Source: Caulobacter endophyticus (GTDB lineage: Bacteria > Pseudomonadota > Alphaproteobacteria > Caulobacterales > Caulobacteraceae). Taken from it: a DNA stretch of 59,938 nucleotides. Position 1 is the first letter of the stretch, and the number at the start of each line of letters is the position of its first letter. This document shows positions 30,301 through 39,900 of this stretch, in pieces. The stretch lies in assembly GCF_003116815.1 (NCBI RefSeq), contig NZ_QDKQ01000041.1:1-59938 (forward strand), read 5' to 3'. The notes under the pieces are model-generated. The model worked only from the letters and a program-made list of their open reading frames with translations, was not told where the DNA came from and searched no databases. A program made the translations under genes and the position numbers.

Positions 30301-30990
30301 CAGGGTGTTGCGCTCGTTGGCGGTCCAGTAGCGCGTGACCAGGCCGAAGGCGCTGGTGCCCAGCGGCTCCCACATCGCCGCGGCGGTCTCGAACTCGGGC
30401 TTGTCCAGCGCGATGCCGGCGATGACCCACAGCACCATGAAGCCGATGACGCCGACATAGGTCCACATCATCGAGCGGGTGATGGTGGCCAGGGCGAAGA
30501 ACATCGCCGAGGTCAGCAGGATGTTGGGCAGGGCGAAGGTCAGGTACGACAGGACGTACGCATCGAGCATCTGCGGCCCGAGCGTCTCCTTGTCGACCCA
30601 GGGCATCAGCGAGCCGAGGAAGATGGCCAGGGGTACGGCCAGGAACGAGATCGCCGCGGCCAGGACGGCGCCGGTGAAGCGGCCGTAGAGATAGTCGAAC
30701 TTGCGGATCCTGGTCGTGCGCAGGATCGGGCCGTAGCCGGTCTCGTCGTCGCGGACGATGACGTTGGCCACGAAGGCCGTCGTCACGAACATGTAGAACA
30801 GCGAGAAGACCAGCGACGACATCGCCAGGGCGAACGGGCCGTTGCGGTGGTCGCTGGGGCCCAGGCCGATGCTGATCTGGCTGATCGTGGTGGCGCCGAA
30901 CGCCAGCAGGAAGAACAGGACCGCGACCACCCAGAACACCGGGGAGCGCAGCTGGTAGCGGAGCTCGAAGCTCGCGATCTTGCCGAACAT
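27385..30990 (-). CDS. ABC-2 permease fused to an M1-type (gluzincin) metallopeptidase
   Basis: A 1201-residue two-part protein. The first ~600 residues contain two ABC-2-like permease blocks with about a dozen helices (start MFGKIASFELRYQLRSPVFW; second block from about residue 310). The last ~600 residues are an extracytoplasmic M1 aminopeptidase-like domain with zinc motif HEIGHQWWAHQ (His940, Glu941, His944) and a third ligand Glu964 in MLSETFAQYSAL. The ligand spacing is HExxH-x19-E, one longer than in classical M1 enzymes. The adjacent ATPase gene (12 bases upstream) should power the permease half. The whole looks like a membrane-anchored peptidase-transporter. Substrate unknown. Confidence 0.93.
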   Translation of the reverse strand: MFGKIASFELRYQLRSPVFWVVAVLFFLLAFGATTISQISIGLGPSDHRNGPFALAMSSLVFSLFYMFVTTAFVANVIVRDDETGYGPILRTTRIRKFDYLYGRFTGAVLAAAISFLAVPLAIFLGSLMPWVDKETLGPQMLDAYVLSYLTFALPNILLTSAMFFALATITRSMMWTYVGVIGFMVLWVIAGIALDKPEFETAAAMWEPLGTSAFGLVTRYWTANERNTLIPPLEGVLLFNRAFVVVLAAGLLAAAYGLFRFQSAELSAGKTRKAARKDAKAEAATPPPAPRPLPAPRHDAAAAWTQFVARTRLDMGQVFKSPAFFVLLALGLFNAAGSLWFATDADGYGGQIYPVTRALLRPLLGSFSLIPMIIAIYYAGELVWRERERRTHEIIDSTPVGDWAFTAPKIAAISLVLLSTLLVSVVAGVVSQIGHGYFRLELDKYLLWYVLPQAVDWILLAVLAVFLQVLSPHKFIGWGLMVVYIVTQVTFQNLGFEHNLYNYGGAPGTPFSDMNRLGAFWIGAWWFRAYWSAFAVLLAVLCYALWRRGTETRLLPRLRRLPRRLRGASGVVFGAVFLVFAGLGGFIYVNTNVWNAYRTNLDDERWTADLEKALLRYENAPQPKIVGMKLDVDLHPGEPRAVTRGAYVFQNKTGAPLKEIHVRFDRDLAVRALSIEGARPKQTFERFNYRIFAFDTPMAPGETRRMSFITERSQKGFKNSGDERRVVANGTFLNNMEIAPILGMGRDGLLQDRAKRRKYGLPPELRMARLGDVASRQFNGLRKDADFVTSDITVTTDADQTPIAPGSKVSERVWKTGNQERRTVRFVADAPILPFLSIQSARYAVSRETYKGIDLAVYYDPQHAWNIDRMRGAMKASLDYYQAQFSPYQFRQLRFQEFPAYADFAQAFAGTIPWSESMFFIADYRNPEKIDMVTYVGAHEIGHQWWAHQVLGADQQGSTMLSETFAQYSALMVMKRMYGEAQIRKFLKFELNSYLRSRGGDVLEEQPLARVENQGYIHYRKGSLVMYRLQHEVGEETVNRVLRRLIADHGFKGAPYPTSLDFLTALRAEVPADRQALVTDLFEKITLYDLKTKSATVRKRADGRFDVALVVEARKMYADGRGKETNAPLNEVLDVGLFTAEPGKKDFEQKDVVAMERRPIRSGTQTLTFLTKVAPRFAGVDPYNIVIDRNGDDNVVKTAD

Positions 30991-31002
30991 GCCGCCTGCC
31001 CC

Positions 31003-31881
31003 CTACGCCGCGCAGCGGGTGGTGGCGAGGGTCGAGAAATAGACGTCCTCGAGACCGCCGGTGACGGGCGCGAAGCCGGCGCCGGGATCCTGGTCGGCCA
31101 GGACGTGGATGATGGTGCGGCCGCCCAGCAGCCGGGTCGAGATCACCTGGTGGGCCTTGCGGGCGTCCTCCAGCTCGGCCTTGTCGATGGTCTTCTTCCA
31201 GATCCGGCCGTCCAGCTGGCGGATCAGGTCGGCCGGGGCGCCTTCGCGCACGATGCGGCCGTCGCAGATGATGGCCATGGCCGGGCAGAGGTCGGAGACG
31301 TCCTCGACGATGTGGGTCGACAGGATCACGACCACGTTCTCGCCGATCTCGGCCAGCAGGTTGAGGAAGCGGTTGCGCTCTTCCGGATCGAGGCCGGCGG
31401 TGGGCTCGTCGACGATGATCAGGCGCGGATCGCCGATCAGGGCCTGGGCGATGCCGAAGCGCTGGCGCATGCCGCCCGAGAAGCCTGCGATGGCCTTGCT
31501 GCGCACGTTCCACAGATTGACCTGGGCCAGCAGGCTCTCGACCGTGTCCTTGCGCTCCTTGCGGCCGGCGATGCCTTTCAGCACCGCCATGTGGTCGAGC
31601 ATGTCGTAGGCGCTGACCCGCGGATAGACGCCGAAGTCCTGCGGCAGGTAGCCGAGCACGCGGCGCAGGCCTTCCGGATCCTTCAGGACGTCGATGTCGC
31701 CGAAGCGGATGTGGCCCGAGGTCGGGGCCTGGAGGGTGGCGATGGTGCGCATCAGGGTCGACTTGCCGGCCCCGTTGGGACCCAGCAGGCCGTACATCCC
31801 GCGCGGTATGGTCAGGCTGACCTCGTCCAGGGCGCGCACGCCGTTGCCATACACGTGCGTCAGGTTTTCGATGATCAGCAT
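31003..31881 (-). CDS. ABC transporter ATP-binding protein
   Basis: ATPase of 292 residues partnering the ABC-2/M1 fusion. Walker A is GPNGAGKST, the Q-loop [10 protein letters not shown], the signature [15 protein letters not shown], Walker [13 protein letters not shown] and the switch His in STHIVEDV. The C-terminal 70 residues (from about 225) form a DUF4162-like extension. It is the first gene of the two-gene unit. Confidence 0.94.
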   Translation of the reverse strand: MLIIENLTHVYGNGVRALDEVSLTIPRGMYGLLGPNGAGKSTLMRTIATLQAPTSGHIRFGDIDVLKDPEGLRRVLGYLPQDFGVYPRVSAYDMLDHMAVLKGIAGRKERKDTVESLLAQVNLWNVRSKAIAGFSGGMRQRFGIAQALIGDPRLIIVDEPTAGLDPEERNRFLNLLAEIGENVVVILSTHIVEDVSDLCPAMAIICDGRIVREGAPADLIRQLDGRIWKKTIDKAELEDARKAHQVISTRLLGGRTIIHVLADQDPGAGFAPVTGGLEDVYFSTLATTRCAA

Positions 31882-32051
31882 CGGTACTCACGGCCCCCGG
31901 TCTTGTTAACGCCAACAGTCCCCACGGCGACATGACAAGACGGCGCGAGCCTGGGCAAGTGAAAGAACGTTTAGGCGGTCGGGTTCCCGACGAATGGCGG
32001 GCTTTTCCGGCGGGGTTCCGGTCGGGCGGTTTTGGGTCTAAGCAGGCGGCC

Positions 32052-32732
32052 ATGACGACCTTCGCCTTTCCCCCGCCCATCCAGCCTTCGGTTCCGGTGG
32101 AAGGATCCGAGGCGGTCTTCCCGGTGCGCCGCATCCTGTGCGTGGGCCGCAACTACGCCGCCCACCGCGCCGAGATGGGCGGCGACGAGCGCGACCCGCC
32201 GTTCTTCTTCGCCAAGCCGGCCGACGCGATCGCGCCGCTGATGAGCCAAGTGCCCTATCCGCCGCGCACCGCTGACCTACACCACGAGATCGAGCTGGTG
32301 GTGGCGCTGAAGTCGGGCGGCGCCGATATCGCCGTCGACGACGCGCTGGACCATGTGTTCGGCTATGCCGTGGGCGTTGATCTGACCCGCCGCGACCTGC
32401 AGGGCGCGGCCAAGGCCAAGGGCCATCCCTGGGAAGCGGGCAAGGCCTTTGACTTCTCGGCCCCGATCTCGGCCATCCGCCCGGCGGCCGAGGCCACGTT
32501 CGACGGCGCCATCTGGCTGACCGTCAACGGCGTGCAGCGCCAGACGGGCCTGGTCTCCGACATGATCTGGAACATTCCCGAGATCATCGCCGAGGCCAGC
32601 AAGCTGTGGACCCTGGCGGCCGGCGACCTGATCTTCACCGGCACGCCCGAGGGCGTCGCCGCGGTGGTTCGGGGCGACGAGATCGCCGGCGAGGTCGACG
32701 GCGTCGGCGCCCTGGCCTTCAGCCTGGTCTGA
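32052..32732 (+). CDS. Fumarylacetoacetate hydrolase family protein
   Basis: Metal-dependent hydrolase of the FAH superfamily, 226 residues. The metal ligands fit: [14 protein letters not shown] holds the Glu-x-Glu pair, and [11 protein letters not shown] the Asp. [11 protein letters not shown] and [10 protein letters not shown] are family hallmarks. The gene is followed by a zeta-GST, the partner in tyrosine or gentisate breakdown, so it may act on fumarylpyruvate or fumarylacetoacetate, or on oxaloacetate as other small FAH proteins do. The ATG at 32052 was chosen because similarity starts after it. Confidence 0.9.
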   Translation: MTTFAFPPPIQPSVPVEGSEAVFPVRRILCVGRNYAAHRAEMGGDERDPPFFFAKPADAIAPLMSQVPYPPRTADLHHEIELVVALKSGGADIAVDDALDHVFGYAVGVDLTRRDLQGAAKAKGHPWEAGKAFDFSAPISAIRPAAEATFDGAIWLTVNGVQRQTGLVSDMIWNIPEIIAEASKLWTLAAGDLIFTGTPEGVAAVVRGDEIAGEVDGVGALAFSLV

Positions 32733-32748
32733 CGGGAGGCGCGCGGCC

Positions 32749-33393
32749 GTGACCCTCACGCTGTTCGGCTACTGGCGGGCGGCCGCGCCCTATCGCGTCC
32801 GCGTCGGCCTCAATCTGAAGGGCGTCGCCTACGACCAGGCGCCGGTGAACCTGCTCAAGGGCGAGCAGCGAGCCGCCGCCTATCGCGACCTCAATCCGCA
32901 GGGGCTGACCCCGGCGCTGGCGCTGGGCGACGGCGTGGTGCTGACCCAGAGCCTGGCCATCCTCGAATGGCTGGACGAGACCTTTCCCGAGCCCGCCCTG
33001 CTGCCGGCCGACCCGCTGGGCCGCGCCCGCGTGCGGGCCATGGCCCAGGTCGTCGCCTGCGACATTCATCCGCTCAACAACGTGCGGGTCATGGGCGAGC
33101 TGACCGCGCGGGGCCAGGACGAGCCTGCCCGCAAGGCCTGGATGGCCCGCTGGCTGGCCGAGGGCTTCACCGCGCTCGAAGCCGCCGTCGCCGCCCACGG
33201 CGGGACCTATGCCCATGGCGACGCGCCGACCCTGGCCGATGTGTGCATCGTTCCTCAGGTCTATGGCGCGCGCCGGTTCGACATCGACCTTTCACCCTAT
33301 CCGACCCTGGTGGCGGCCGCCGACCGCGCCGCCGACCATCCCGCCTTCGCCGCTGCTCACCCCAGCCTCCAGCCGGACGCCGCCGATGCTTGA
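32749..33393 (+). CDS. Zeta-class glutathione S-transferase (maleylacetoacetate isomerase-like)
   Basis: GST of 214 residues in the zeta class, named maleylacetoacetate or maleylpyruvate isomerase in other species. LFGYWRAAAPYRVRVGLNLKG is the N-terminal thioredoxin-fold start (parts: LFGYWRAAAP, YRVRVGLNLKG). DLNPQGLTPAL and LTQSLAILEWLDE bind glutathione, and PTLADVCIVPQVY lies in the helical domain. The SSxS motif that usually follows Tyr-x-Arg is AAAP here, so the canonical active-site serine appears missing. It overlaps the next gene by eight bases and follows the FAH gene by 16. Confidence 0.87.
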   Translation: MTLTLFGYWRAAAPYRVRVGLNLKGVAYDQAPVNLLKGEQRAAAYRDLNPQGLTPALALGDGVVLTQSLAILEWLDETFPEPALLPADPLGRARVRAMAQVVACDIHPLNNVRVMGELTARGQDEPARKAWMARWLAEGFTALEAAVAAHGGTYAHGDAPTLADVCIVPQVYGARRFDIDLSPYPTLVAAADRAADHPAFAAAHPSLQPDAADA

Positions 33394-34027
33394 AGATCTG
33401 AAAACCAACAACGCCAACTGGTCCAAGCGCAAGACCGAGGTCGACGCCGAGTTCTTCAAGCGCCTGGAGAACCAGCAGAGCCCCGAGTACCTGTGGATCG
33501 GCTGCAGCGACAGCCGCGTTCCGGCCAACGAGATCGTGGGCCTGGATCCGGGCGAGCTGTTCGTGCACCGCAACGTCGCCAACCTGGCCCCGCCGCAGGA
33601 CGCCAACTACCTCAGCGTGCTGCAGTTCGCGGTCGACGTGCTGAAGGTCAAGCACATCATGGTCGTGGGCCACTACGGCTGCGGCGGCGTGGCGGCGGCC
33701 ATCGACGGCAAGCGCCGGGGCCTGGTCGATCACTGGCTGCACCCGATCCGCGAGGTCCACGCCGAACACCGCTGCGAGCTGGACGCCATCCCCGAGGAGC
33801 GCGACCGCCTCAACCGCCTGTGCGAGCTGAACGTCATCCGCCAGGTGCGCAATGTCGCCTCGGACGTCTTCGTGCAGGACGCCTGGGCCCGCGGCCAGAG
33901 CCTGGCGGTGCATGGCTGGGTCTATTCGCTGGCCAATGGCCTGGTCACCGACCTCAATGTCGGCATCGAGAGCATCGAGGACTATCACCGCGTGCTGGCC
34001 GGCCCGACCGCCGGCGAAGGCATCTAG
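33386..34027 (+). CDS. Beta-class carbonic anhydrase, cytoplasmic
   Basis: Zinc enzyme interconverting CO2 and bicarbonate, 213 residues. The ligands are Cys40 (IGCSDSRVPANEI), Asp42, His96 and Cys99 (VGHYGCGG), a spacing identical to E. coli Can apart from a two-residue shift. HRNVANLAPP and NVIRQVRNVA are family segments. No signal peptide. The ATG lies inside the 3' end of the GST gene, so translation is probably coupled. Confidence 0.95.
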   Translation: MLEDLKTNNANWSKRKTEVDAEFFKRLENQQSPEYLWIGCSDSRVPANEIVGLDPGELFVHRNVANLAPPQDANYLSVLQFAVDVLKVKHIMVVGHYGCGGVAAAIDGKRRGLVDHWLHPIREVHAEHRCELDAIPEERDRLNRLCELNVIRQVRNVASDVFVQDAWARGQSLAVHGWVYSLANGLVTDLNVGIESIEDYHRVLAGPTAGEGI

Positions 34028-34122
34028 GAGACAGGAAAAGAGGGCCGCGCCCGATCGTCGCAGTTGGCGGATCGGTGTTCGGCCCTTACTTGTTCGTCAC
34101 CATCCCCTGTCACGGTGGTTGC

Positions 34123-34740
34123 ATGGACGCCTTTCTCCAGAGCCTGCACAGCCTCGTCGTCGAGCACCGCCTGCTGGTGTGCGCGATCCTGGCGGTCGTC
34201 ACCCTGCTCGAAGCCCTGATGCTGGTCGGGGTGCTTATCCCGATCATGGCGGTGATGCTGACGGCCGGTGCGCTGATCGCCACCGGCTCGCTGCATCCGG
34301 TCGAGGTGATCGTCTGGTGCAGCGTCGGCGCGGCTCTGGGCGACGCGATCTCCTATCTGATGGGCCGCCACATGGGCGCCTGGGCCGTGCGCCATCCGGT
34401 GCTGGCCAAGCACCGCCGCACCGTGGCCCGCGCCCGCCTCTACACCCGCCGCTACGGCGTGCTGGCCCTGGCCGTGGCTCGCTACCTCGGCCCGCTGCGC
34501 CCGTTCGTGCCGATGGCCGCGGGCATGACCCGCATGCGCGACTGGACCTTCCACGCGGCCAACACCGTCACTGCCCCGGTGTGGGTGATCACCGTCCTGG
34601 CTCCCGGCTATCTGGCCGCACGCCATCTGGGCTACTGGAAGCCCGATCCGGTTTGGCTGACCGCGGTGGTCGTCGGCGGCCTGCTGCTGGTCGCCACCGT
34701 GATGATCCTGCGCCGCAAGCCCGCGGCCTCGAAGGTCTAG
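34123..34740 (+). CDS. DedA-family membrane protein
   Basis: Integral membrane protein of 205 residues with about five helices, DedA/SNARE-associated family (lipid scramblase-like, needed for undecaprenyl phosphate or lipid recycling in other bacteria). The sequence LEALMLVGVLIPIMAVM has the conserved Glu and Pro; the GAALGDAISYLMGRHMG motif and the ARYLGPLRPFVPMAAGM segment are family hallmarks. The stop shares the palindrome CTAG with the stop of the convergent pbpC. Confidence 0.92.
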   Translation: MDAFLQSLHSLVVEHRLLVCAILAVVTLLEALMLVGVLIPIMAVMLTAGALIATGSLHPVEVIVWCSVGAALGDAISYLMGRHMGAWAVRHPVLAKHRRTVARARLYTRRYGVLALAVARYLGPLRPFVPMAAGMTRMRDWTFHAANTVTAPVWVITVLAPGYLAARHLGYWKPDPVWLTAVVVGGLLLVATVMILRRKPAASKV

Positions 34741-36842
34741 CCCGGCGCCCTGATGCGCACCCGCGCGCTGGCCGCCCGGCCCTGGCCATCAACCACCCGC
34801 AGCCGATAGAAGCCCGCCGCGGCCGGTCGCCAGACCGGCTTGCCGCCGACCGGATCGTCGGCCAGGGGCTTGCCGTCCACATACCACGACAGGTTCTCGC
34901 CGCCGGCCGCCAGGACAAGGCCGCGCGAGCCCTGGCCCAGACCCTCGACCTGCACCGTCGCCCCGTCGGGCGGGAAGATCAGGCGCGGGCCCTCATCGGC
35001 GACAGTGCGCAGCTGTTGCAGCGCCCCCGGGGCCGACTTCGGCGCGATGGGACGCGGGGCGGCGGCGGGCGCACCCACCAGGTCGGCGACGTCGAACAGG
35101 GTGGGCAGGGCCGCGTCGCGTCCCGTGAGGCCGCGGCGCGCGCCGCCGTCGGCCCGGCCTGTCCAGACGACGATGGCGTGGCCGCCGACGATCCCGGCCG
35201 CCACCGCGTCGCGAAAGCCGTAGGAAGTGCCGGTCTTGAAGGCCATGGCCGGCCCGCCTCGGGTCAGGGCCGAAGGGGCGCGGCCGCGTGGGCCAGGGGC
35301 TTCGCGCAGGATGTCGAGCACCTGGCCCACGGCTTCGGGCCGGGCGATGCGGGTTCCGCCCGAACGCTCGCGGGTCTTGGCCTCGTCCACCGTATAGGCC
35401 AGCGGTTTGGCCACGCCGCCGTCGCCGAGGGCGGCGTAGAGAGTGACGAGGTCGCGCAGGGTGATGCCCGCGCCGCCCAGGGCCAGGGCCAGGCCCGCGG
35501 CCTTCACCTCGGCCTTGGGACGCAGCAGCTTGACGCCGCCGGCCTCGAGGCGGGCGGCGAAGGCTTCGGGGCCGATCTTCTCCAGGGTGGCGACGGCCGG
35601 CACGTTCAGCGAATAGGCCAGGGCCTCGCGGGCGGTGACCTTGCCGTGGAACACGCGGTCGAAGTTTTCCGGCTGGTAGTCGGCGAAGCGGGTGGCCGCG
35701 TCCTCGATCTGAGTGTCGGGCGCCAGCATGCCGTCGTCGAAGGCGAAGGCGTAGACGAAGGGCTTCAGCGCCGAGCCGGGCGAGCGGGCGGCGCTGGTCA
35801 TGTCCACCCAGCCGCCGGGTCGCTCGCGGCCGGCCGAGCCGACCAGGGCGCGCACGGCCCGGTCGCGGATCCGCACCACGATGATGGCGGCGGTGGCCTC
35901 GGGACCCTGGCTGGCGGCGACGCTGGCGGCCAGGGGCTCCAGCCGCGCCTGCAGATCGGGATCGATGGTCGTCAGCACGCTGGACCGGCTGGCGGGCGCG
36001 GCGGCGGCCTGCTGGCCCGCCAGGTGCCAGGCCAGGGCCGGGAAGGCGCTGCGGCGGGGGATGGGCTCGCCCTCGGCCTCGACGGCGGCGATCGTGGCCA
36101 GGGTCCCGGCGCGTACCATCTTGTCGAGCACCGCGCGGCGGGCCTCGCGGGCGGCCTCGGGCCGTCGGTCGGGACGGCGGGCCTCGGGCGCCTGGGGCAG
36201 GGCGATCAGCAGGGCCTGCTCGCCGTCGGTCAGGCTGGACGGCTCGTGGCCGAAATAGGAGAGGCTGGCCCCGCGCACCCCTTCCAGGTTGCCGCCGTAG
36301 GGGGCCAGCGTCAGGTAGAGGGCGAGAATCTCGTCCTTGCTCAGCCGGCTTTCCAACTGCACGGCGCGGACCATCTCTATAAGCTTGCTGCCCAGATTGC
36401 GCGGCCTGGGCTCCAGAAGGCGGGCGGTCTGCATCGACAGGGTCGAGGCGCCGCTGCTGACCCGGCCGTGGACGACCGCCGAGCCCGTGGCGCGGACCAC
36501 GGCGATGGGATCGACCCCCAGGTGCCAGCGGAAACGGGCGTCCTCCACCGCCACCAGGCGCTTGAGGAAGGTCGGGTCGGTGCGCTCCAGGTCGGCCCGC
36601 ACCCGCCAGCGGCCGTCCTCGACCGGCAGGGCGCGCAGCCACGCCCCGCGCTCGCCCAGCACCACCGGCGAGGAGCGCTTGGCGCGGCTCATGTCCGGCG
36701 GGAAGGCGGCGCTGAGCGCGAACACCCCGACCTGGGCGGCGAGGAAGCCAGCGAGCAGGCGCGTGATCAAAGCGACTTTCCCCTCCCCCTGGATGGGGGA
36801 GGGGTCAGGGGTGGGGGTGGCTTCGGCGTCGGCGGTGGTCAC
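34737..36842 (-). CDS. pbpC: Penicillin-binding protein 1C
   Basis: Bifunctional peptidoglycan synthase-like protein of 701 residues, anchored by one helix (about 27-48). The glycosyltransferase domain has VAVEDARFRWHLGVDP with its catalytic Glu and SSGASTLSMQTARLL. The transpeptidase domain shows SPGSALKP (Ser-x-x-Lys), YSLN and FKTGTSYG. The C-terminal ~90 residues are the penicillin-binding C-terminal module. The first ~22 codons are made of REP-like sequence (TPDPSPIQGEG), so an alternative start such as the TTG at 36767 should be considered. It lies downstream of the alpha-2-macroglobulin, the usual YfhM-PbpC pairing. Confidence 0.93.
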   Translation of the reverse strand: MTTADAEATPTPDPSPIQGEGKVALITRLLAGFLAAQVGVFALSAAFPPDMSRAKRSSPVVLGERGAWLRALPVEDGRWRVRADLERTDPTFLKRLVAVEDARFRWHLGVDPIAVVRATGSAVVHGRVSSGASTLSMQTARLLEPRPRNLGSKLIEMVRAVQLESRLSKDEILALYLTLAPYGGNLEGVRGASLSYFGHEPSSLTDGEQALLIALPQAPEARRPDRRPEAAREARRAVLDKMVRAGTLATIAAVEAEGEPIPRRSAFPALAWHLAGQQAAAAPASRSSVLTTIDPDLQARLEPLAASVAASQGPEATAAIIVVRIRDRAVRALVGSAGRERPGGWVDMTSAARSPGSALKPFVYAFAFDDGMLAPDTQIEDAATRFADYQPENFDRVFHGKVTAREALAYSLNVPAVATLEKIGPEAFAARLEAGGVKLLRPKAEVKAAGLALALGGAGITLRDLVTLYAALGDGGVAKPLAYTVDEAKTRERSGGTRIARPEAVGQVLDILREAPGPRGRAPSALTRGGPAMAFKTGTSYGFRDAVAAGIVGGHAIVVWTGRADGGARRGLTGRDAALPTLFDVADLVGAPAAAPRPIAPKSAPGALQQLRTVADEGPRLIFPPDGATVQVEGLGQGSRGLVLAAGGENLSWYVDGKPLADDPVGGKPVWRPAAAGFYRLRVVDGQGRAASARVRIRAPG

Positions 36843-36903
36843 GGCGCTTCACCTTCAAGCGCTGTCACCCCCATCCCCGGCCCTTCCCCCATCGAGGGGG
36901 AAG
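36779..36903. repeat. Inverted pair of REP-like palindromes overlapping the pbpC 5' end
   Basis: One unit (about 36779-36822) reads CCCTCCCCCTGGATGGGGGA and overlaps the first codons of pbpC. The second (about 36865-36903), CCCTTCCCCCATCGAGGGGG, is its inverted partner in the gap before the alpha-2-macroglobulin stop. The minus-strand text includes GGGGGAGGGG, which can act as a Shine-Dalgarno sequence. Confidence 0.75.
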
Positions 36904-36918
36904 GGAGCAGTTCCAACA

Positions 36919-39900
36919 TCATTGGCCGGTGATCGTCGTGCGGCCGGCGTCCGACCGGGCGGCGATGCTCGGGCGGTACATGTCCTTGGCCACGGCGCCG
37001 GGCAGGAAGAACTCGCCCGGCGTCACGGCCCGCGCGATGTAGGCCATGGCGAAGGGCTTGTTCCCTTCAAGGTCGAGCGCGGCGATGTAGCGGTCGTCGC
37101 GGCTTTCCTGGGCGTCGGGCGTCGACAGCTCGCCCAGGAACCGGAACGGTCCGTTCTGGGCGTCGTCGGCGCCGAGCGGGGCCTCGATCTCGAAGCCGGC
37201 CGGCAGAGCGTCGTCGACCACCAGGGCGGTCGAGCGGGCCTGCATCGACCGGCCCTGGATCAGCACGATCACCCGTTCCCCCTGGCGGATCGCCGAGGGA
37301 TCGACCGCGCCGCCGCTCATCGTGAACAGTCGCTTGGACACCGATAGGCCGTTGCTTTCGGCCGCCGGCGCGGCGATCGGCGTGCCGCGTACGCTGACCG
37401 TCCGCCAAAGGGCGCCCTTGCCCCTGTTGGTGAAGCGGGCGTCGGCCAGCTTGCCCACGGCCCAGCGCGGGGCGCCGCCGGCGGCCGGCAGGGCGACCAC
37501 GTTCTGGGCCTCGATGTTGATGGGGCCGGCGGCCTTCATCAGCTGGTGGGCGGCATAGAGCAGCTGGGCCTGTTCCTGGGTGTTCAGGGCGTCGGGATCC
37601 TTGACCACGTTCTCCAGGCGGCCCTGCAGCCTGGCGGCGACGTCGGCTTGGCCGGCCTGCACCGCCAGCGCCGTGACCGCGGCCACGTCGCGCAGCGGGC
37701 TCTGGTACCAGTCGTACTCGTCGCGCCAGTTCAGCGAGTTCACCGCCTGGCGCATGGCCGAGCGGGCCCGGGCGTGGTCGCCCATCATCGCCAGACCCGC
37801 GGCCACCTGGGCCTTGGCGATCGGCTGGTCCTCGTCCTTCATCTGCACGTCGTGCCACCAGCGCAGGCGCGCCAGGTCGCCGCGCCCGGCCTTGGCCAGC
37901 ACGTAGAGGGCGTAGGCGCTGGCCCGGCGGCGCATGCGCTGGGTGGCCTTGCGGCTTTCGTCCTCGTTGCGGCCCCACCAGGACGGATACTCCATCCGGT
38001 AGGACACCGAGGCCCAGCCGTCGGGACGGCTGACCTGGCGCATGGCGTTCAGCGCCTTGTCCAGCGCCTCGTCCGGCACGGCCACGCCTTGCGCCTTGGC
38101 CTCCAGCAGGAAGTCGGTGGCGTAGGCGCCCAGCCACGGGTCGGCCTCGCCGTCGCCCACGCGCCAAAGGCCGAAAGCGCCGTCCAGGGTCTGACGGTCC
38201 AGCAGGCGGCCCACCGCCCCGGCCAGGGCCGCGGGCGTGCGCCTGAGCTTGGGGTCGCTGGAGACGCTCTGGGCGTACATGAGCGGATAGGCGGCCGAGA
38301 CGATCTGCTCGGTGCAGCCGTACGGGTAGCGTTGCAGGGCGACCGCGATCGCCGACGGGTCGAAGCCCTTGAACGGCGAATAGCTGACCTGCAGCGTCAC
38401 GTCGCCGGCCGCCAGGCCCGAAAGCAGCTGGTAATTGGGGGTGTAGGTCGCGCCGGGGGCCTGCAGTTCGGTGGTGGTGCGCACCACGTCGCCCCAGCCC
38501 AGGCGGGTCTGGATCGGATAGTCCTTGGTCGTCGAGAAGCCGGGACCGCTGACCTTGAAGCCGATCTTGCCGACGCCCGTGACGTCGGGCGCCAGGAAGG
38601 GGATCTTCTCGGCGACGCGCTGGCCCAGGATCAGCGTGATCACCTTGCGGAAAGCGACCTTCAGCCCGCCCGAGGCGTTGGCCTCGGCGGTGTAGGCGCC
38701 CGGCTTGCCCTCGACATTGTGCAGCTCCAGCGTCGCGGTCGGCTTGTCGCCGGGCGACAGGAAGCGCGGCAGGTTGAGGTCGGCCACCACCGGCTGGCGA
38801 ACGGTCATGGCCTTGGAGCCGGAGCCCACCGCATTGTCGGTCCAGGCCACGGCCATGATCCGCAGCTCGCCGTTGAAGTCGGCCGGCGGCAGCTTGATCG
38901 TCGCCTTGCCGTCGAGGCCGGTCTCGACCACGCCCGACCACAGGGCCACGGTCTTGATCGGCGTGACTGTCAGGCCCTCGCCGCCCAGCTCGTCGCCGCC
39001 GAAGTTGACGTTGGCCGGCGCGCCCATGTTGGGGTCGAGCAGGCGGCCGTAATCGTCGCGGTAGTCGAGCGTCAGGGCGCGCTTGCCGAAGTACCACTTC
39101 ACCGGGTCGGGGCTTTCCTGGCGGGTCAGGCGCAGCACGCCCTCGTCCACCGCCGCCACCGTGACCCGGGCCTTCTGGCCAAAGCCCAGGCCCTGCACCT
39201 TGAGTGGGATCTCGACCGGCGCCTTGGAGTCGAGCTTCGGCGGCGTGCCGATGTCGACGGTCAGCTTGCGGCCCTTGGGCTCCAGCGGCACATAAACCAG
39301 GCCCAGGGCCCGCTTGGGCTTGGGCGAGGCCACCGGATCGCGCGGCTGGATGACGGTGACCATCACATAGGCCCCGCCGCCCCAGGCGGCGCTGGTCTTC
39401 AGCTTCACGGTCGCGCCGTTCTCGCCGACCGACAGGGTCTTGAAGTCGATCAGGCGGTCGGTGGCCACGGCCACCTGGGCCTGGCCGGCATAGGGCGCCT
39501 TCAGCGTGATTTCGACGGTGTCGCCCTGAGCATAGGCCTTGGTTCCGGCCGACACGCGGACGAAGTCGGGCGCCTCGGCGTCCTTGGCCGGCGAGCCCCA
39601 GCCCGACGAGAAGCGGGCCACGGTCTTGGTCCCTTCCGGTCCCTCGACCACCAGGCGGTAGTCGCCCCATCCCAGGCGGCGGTTGATGCGGCCGCCCTGG
39701 CCGGGCGACATGTTGAGGCTGCCCTTCATCACCACGGCGTCGCGGCTGGTGCGCCGCCACTGCCAGCGGCCGTCCTGCTGGAACCAGTCGTAGTTCCAGT
39801 TTTCGCTGATCAGGGTGTAGCTGGCGGTGGTCGAGATGCGCTTGCCGGCGGCGTCGACGGCGATCACCTCCAGGCTCACCGGCGGATCGTCGCGGCCCGA

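Noticed and set aside
27241..31935. Very long plus-strand open frame (1564 codons) opposite the ABC/M1 genes
   Set aside because: It is the GC-rich antisense shadow of two clear genes, with a low-complexity Gly/Ala/Arg/His composition and no domains.
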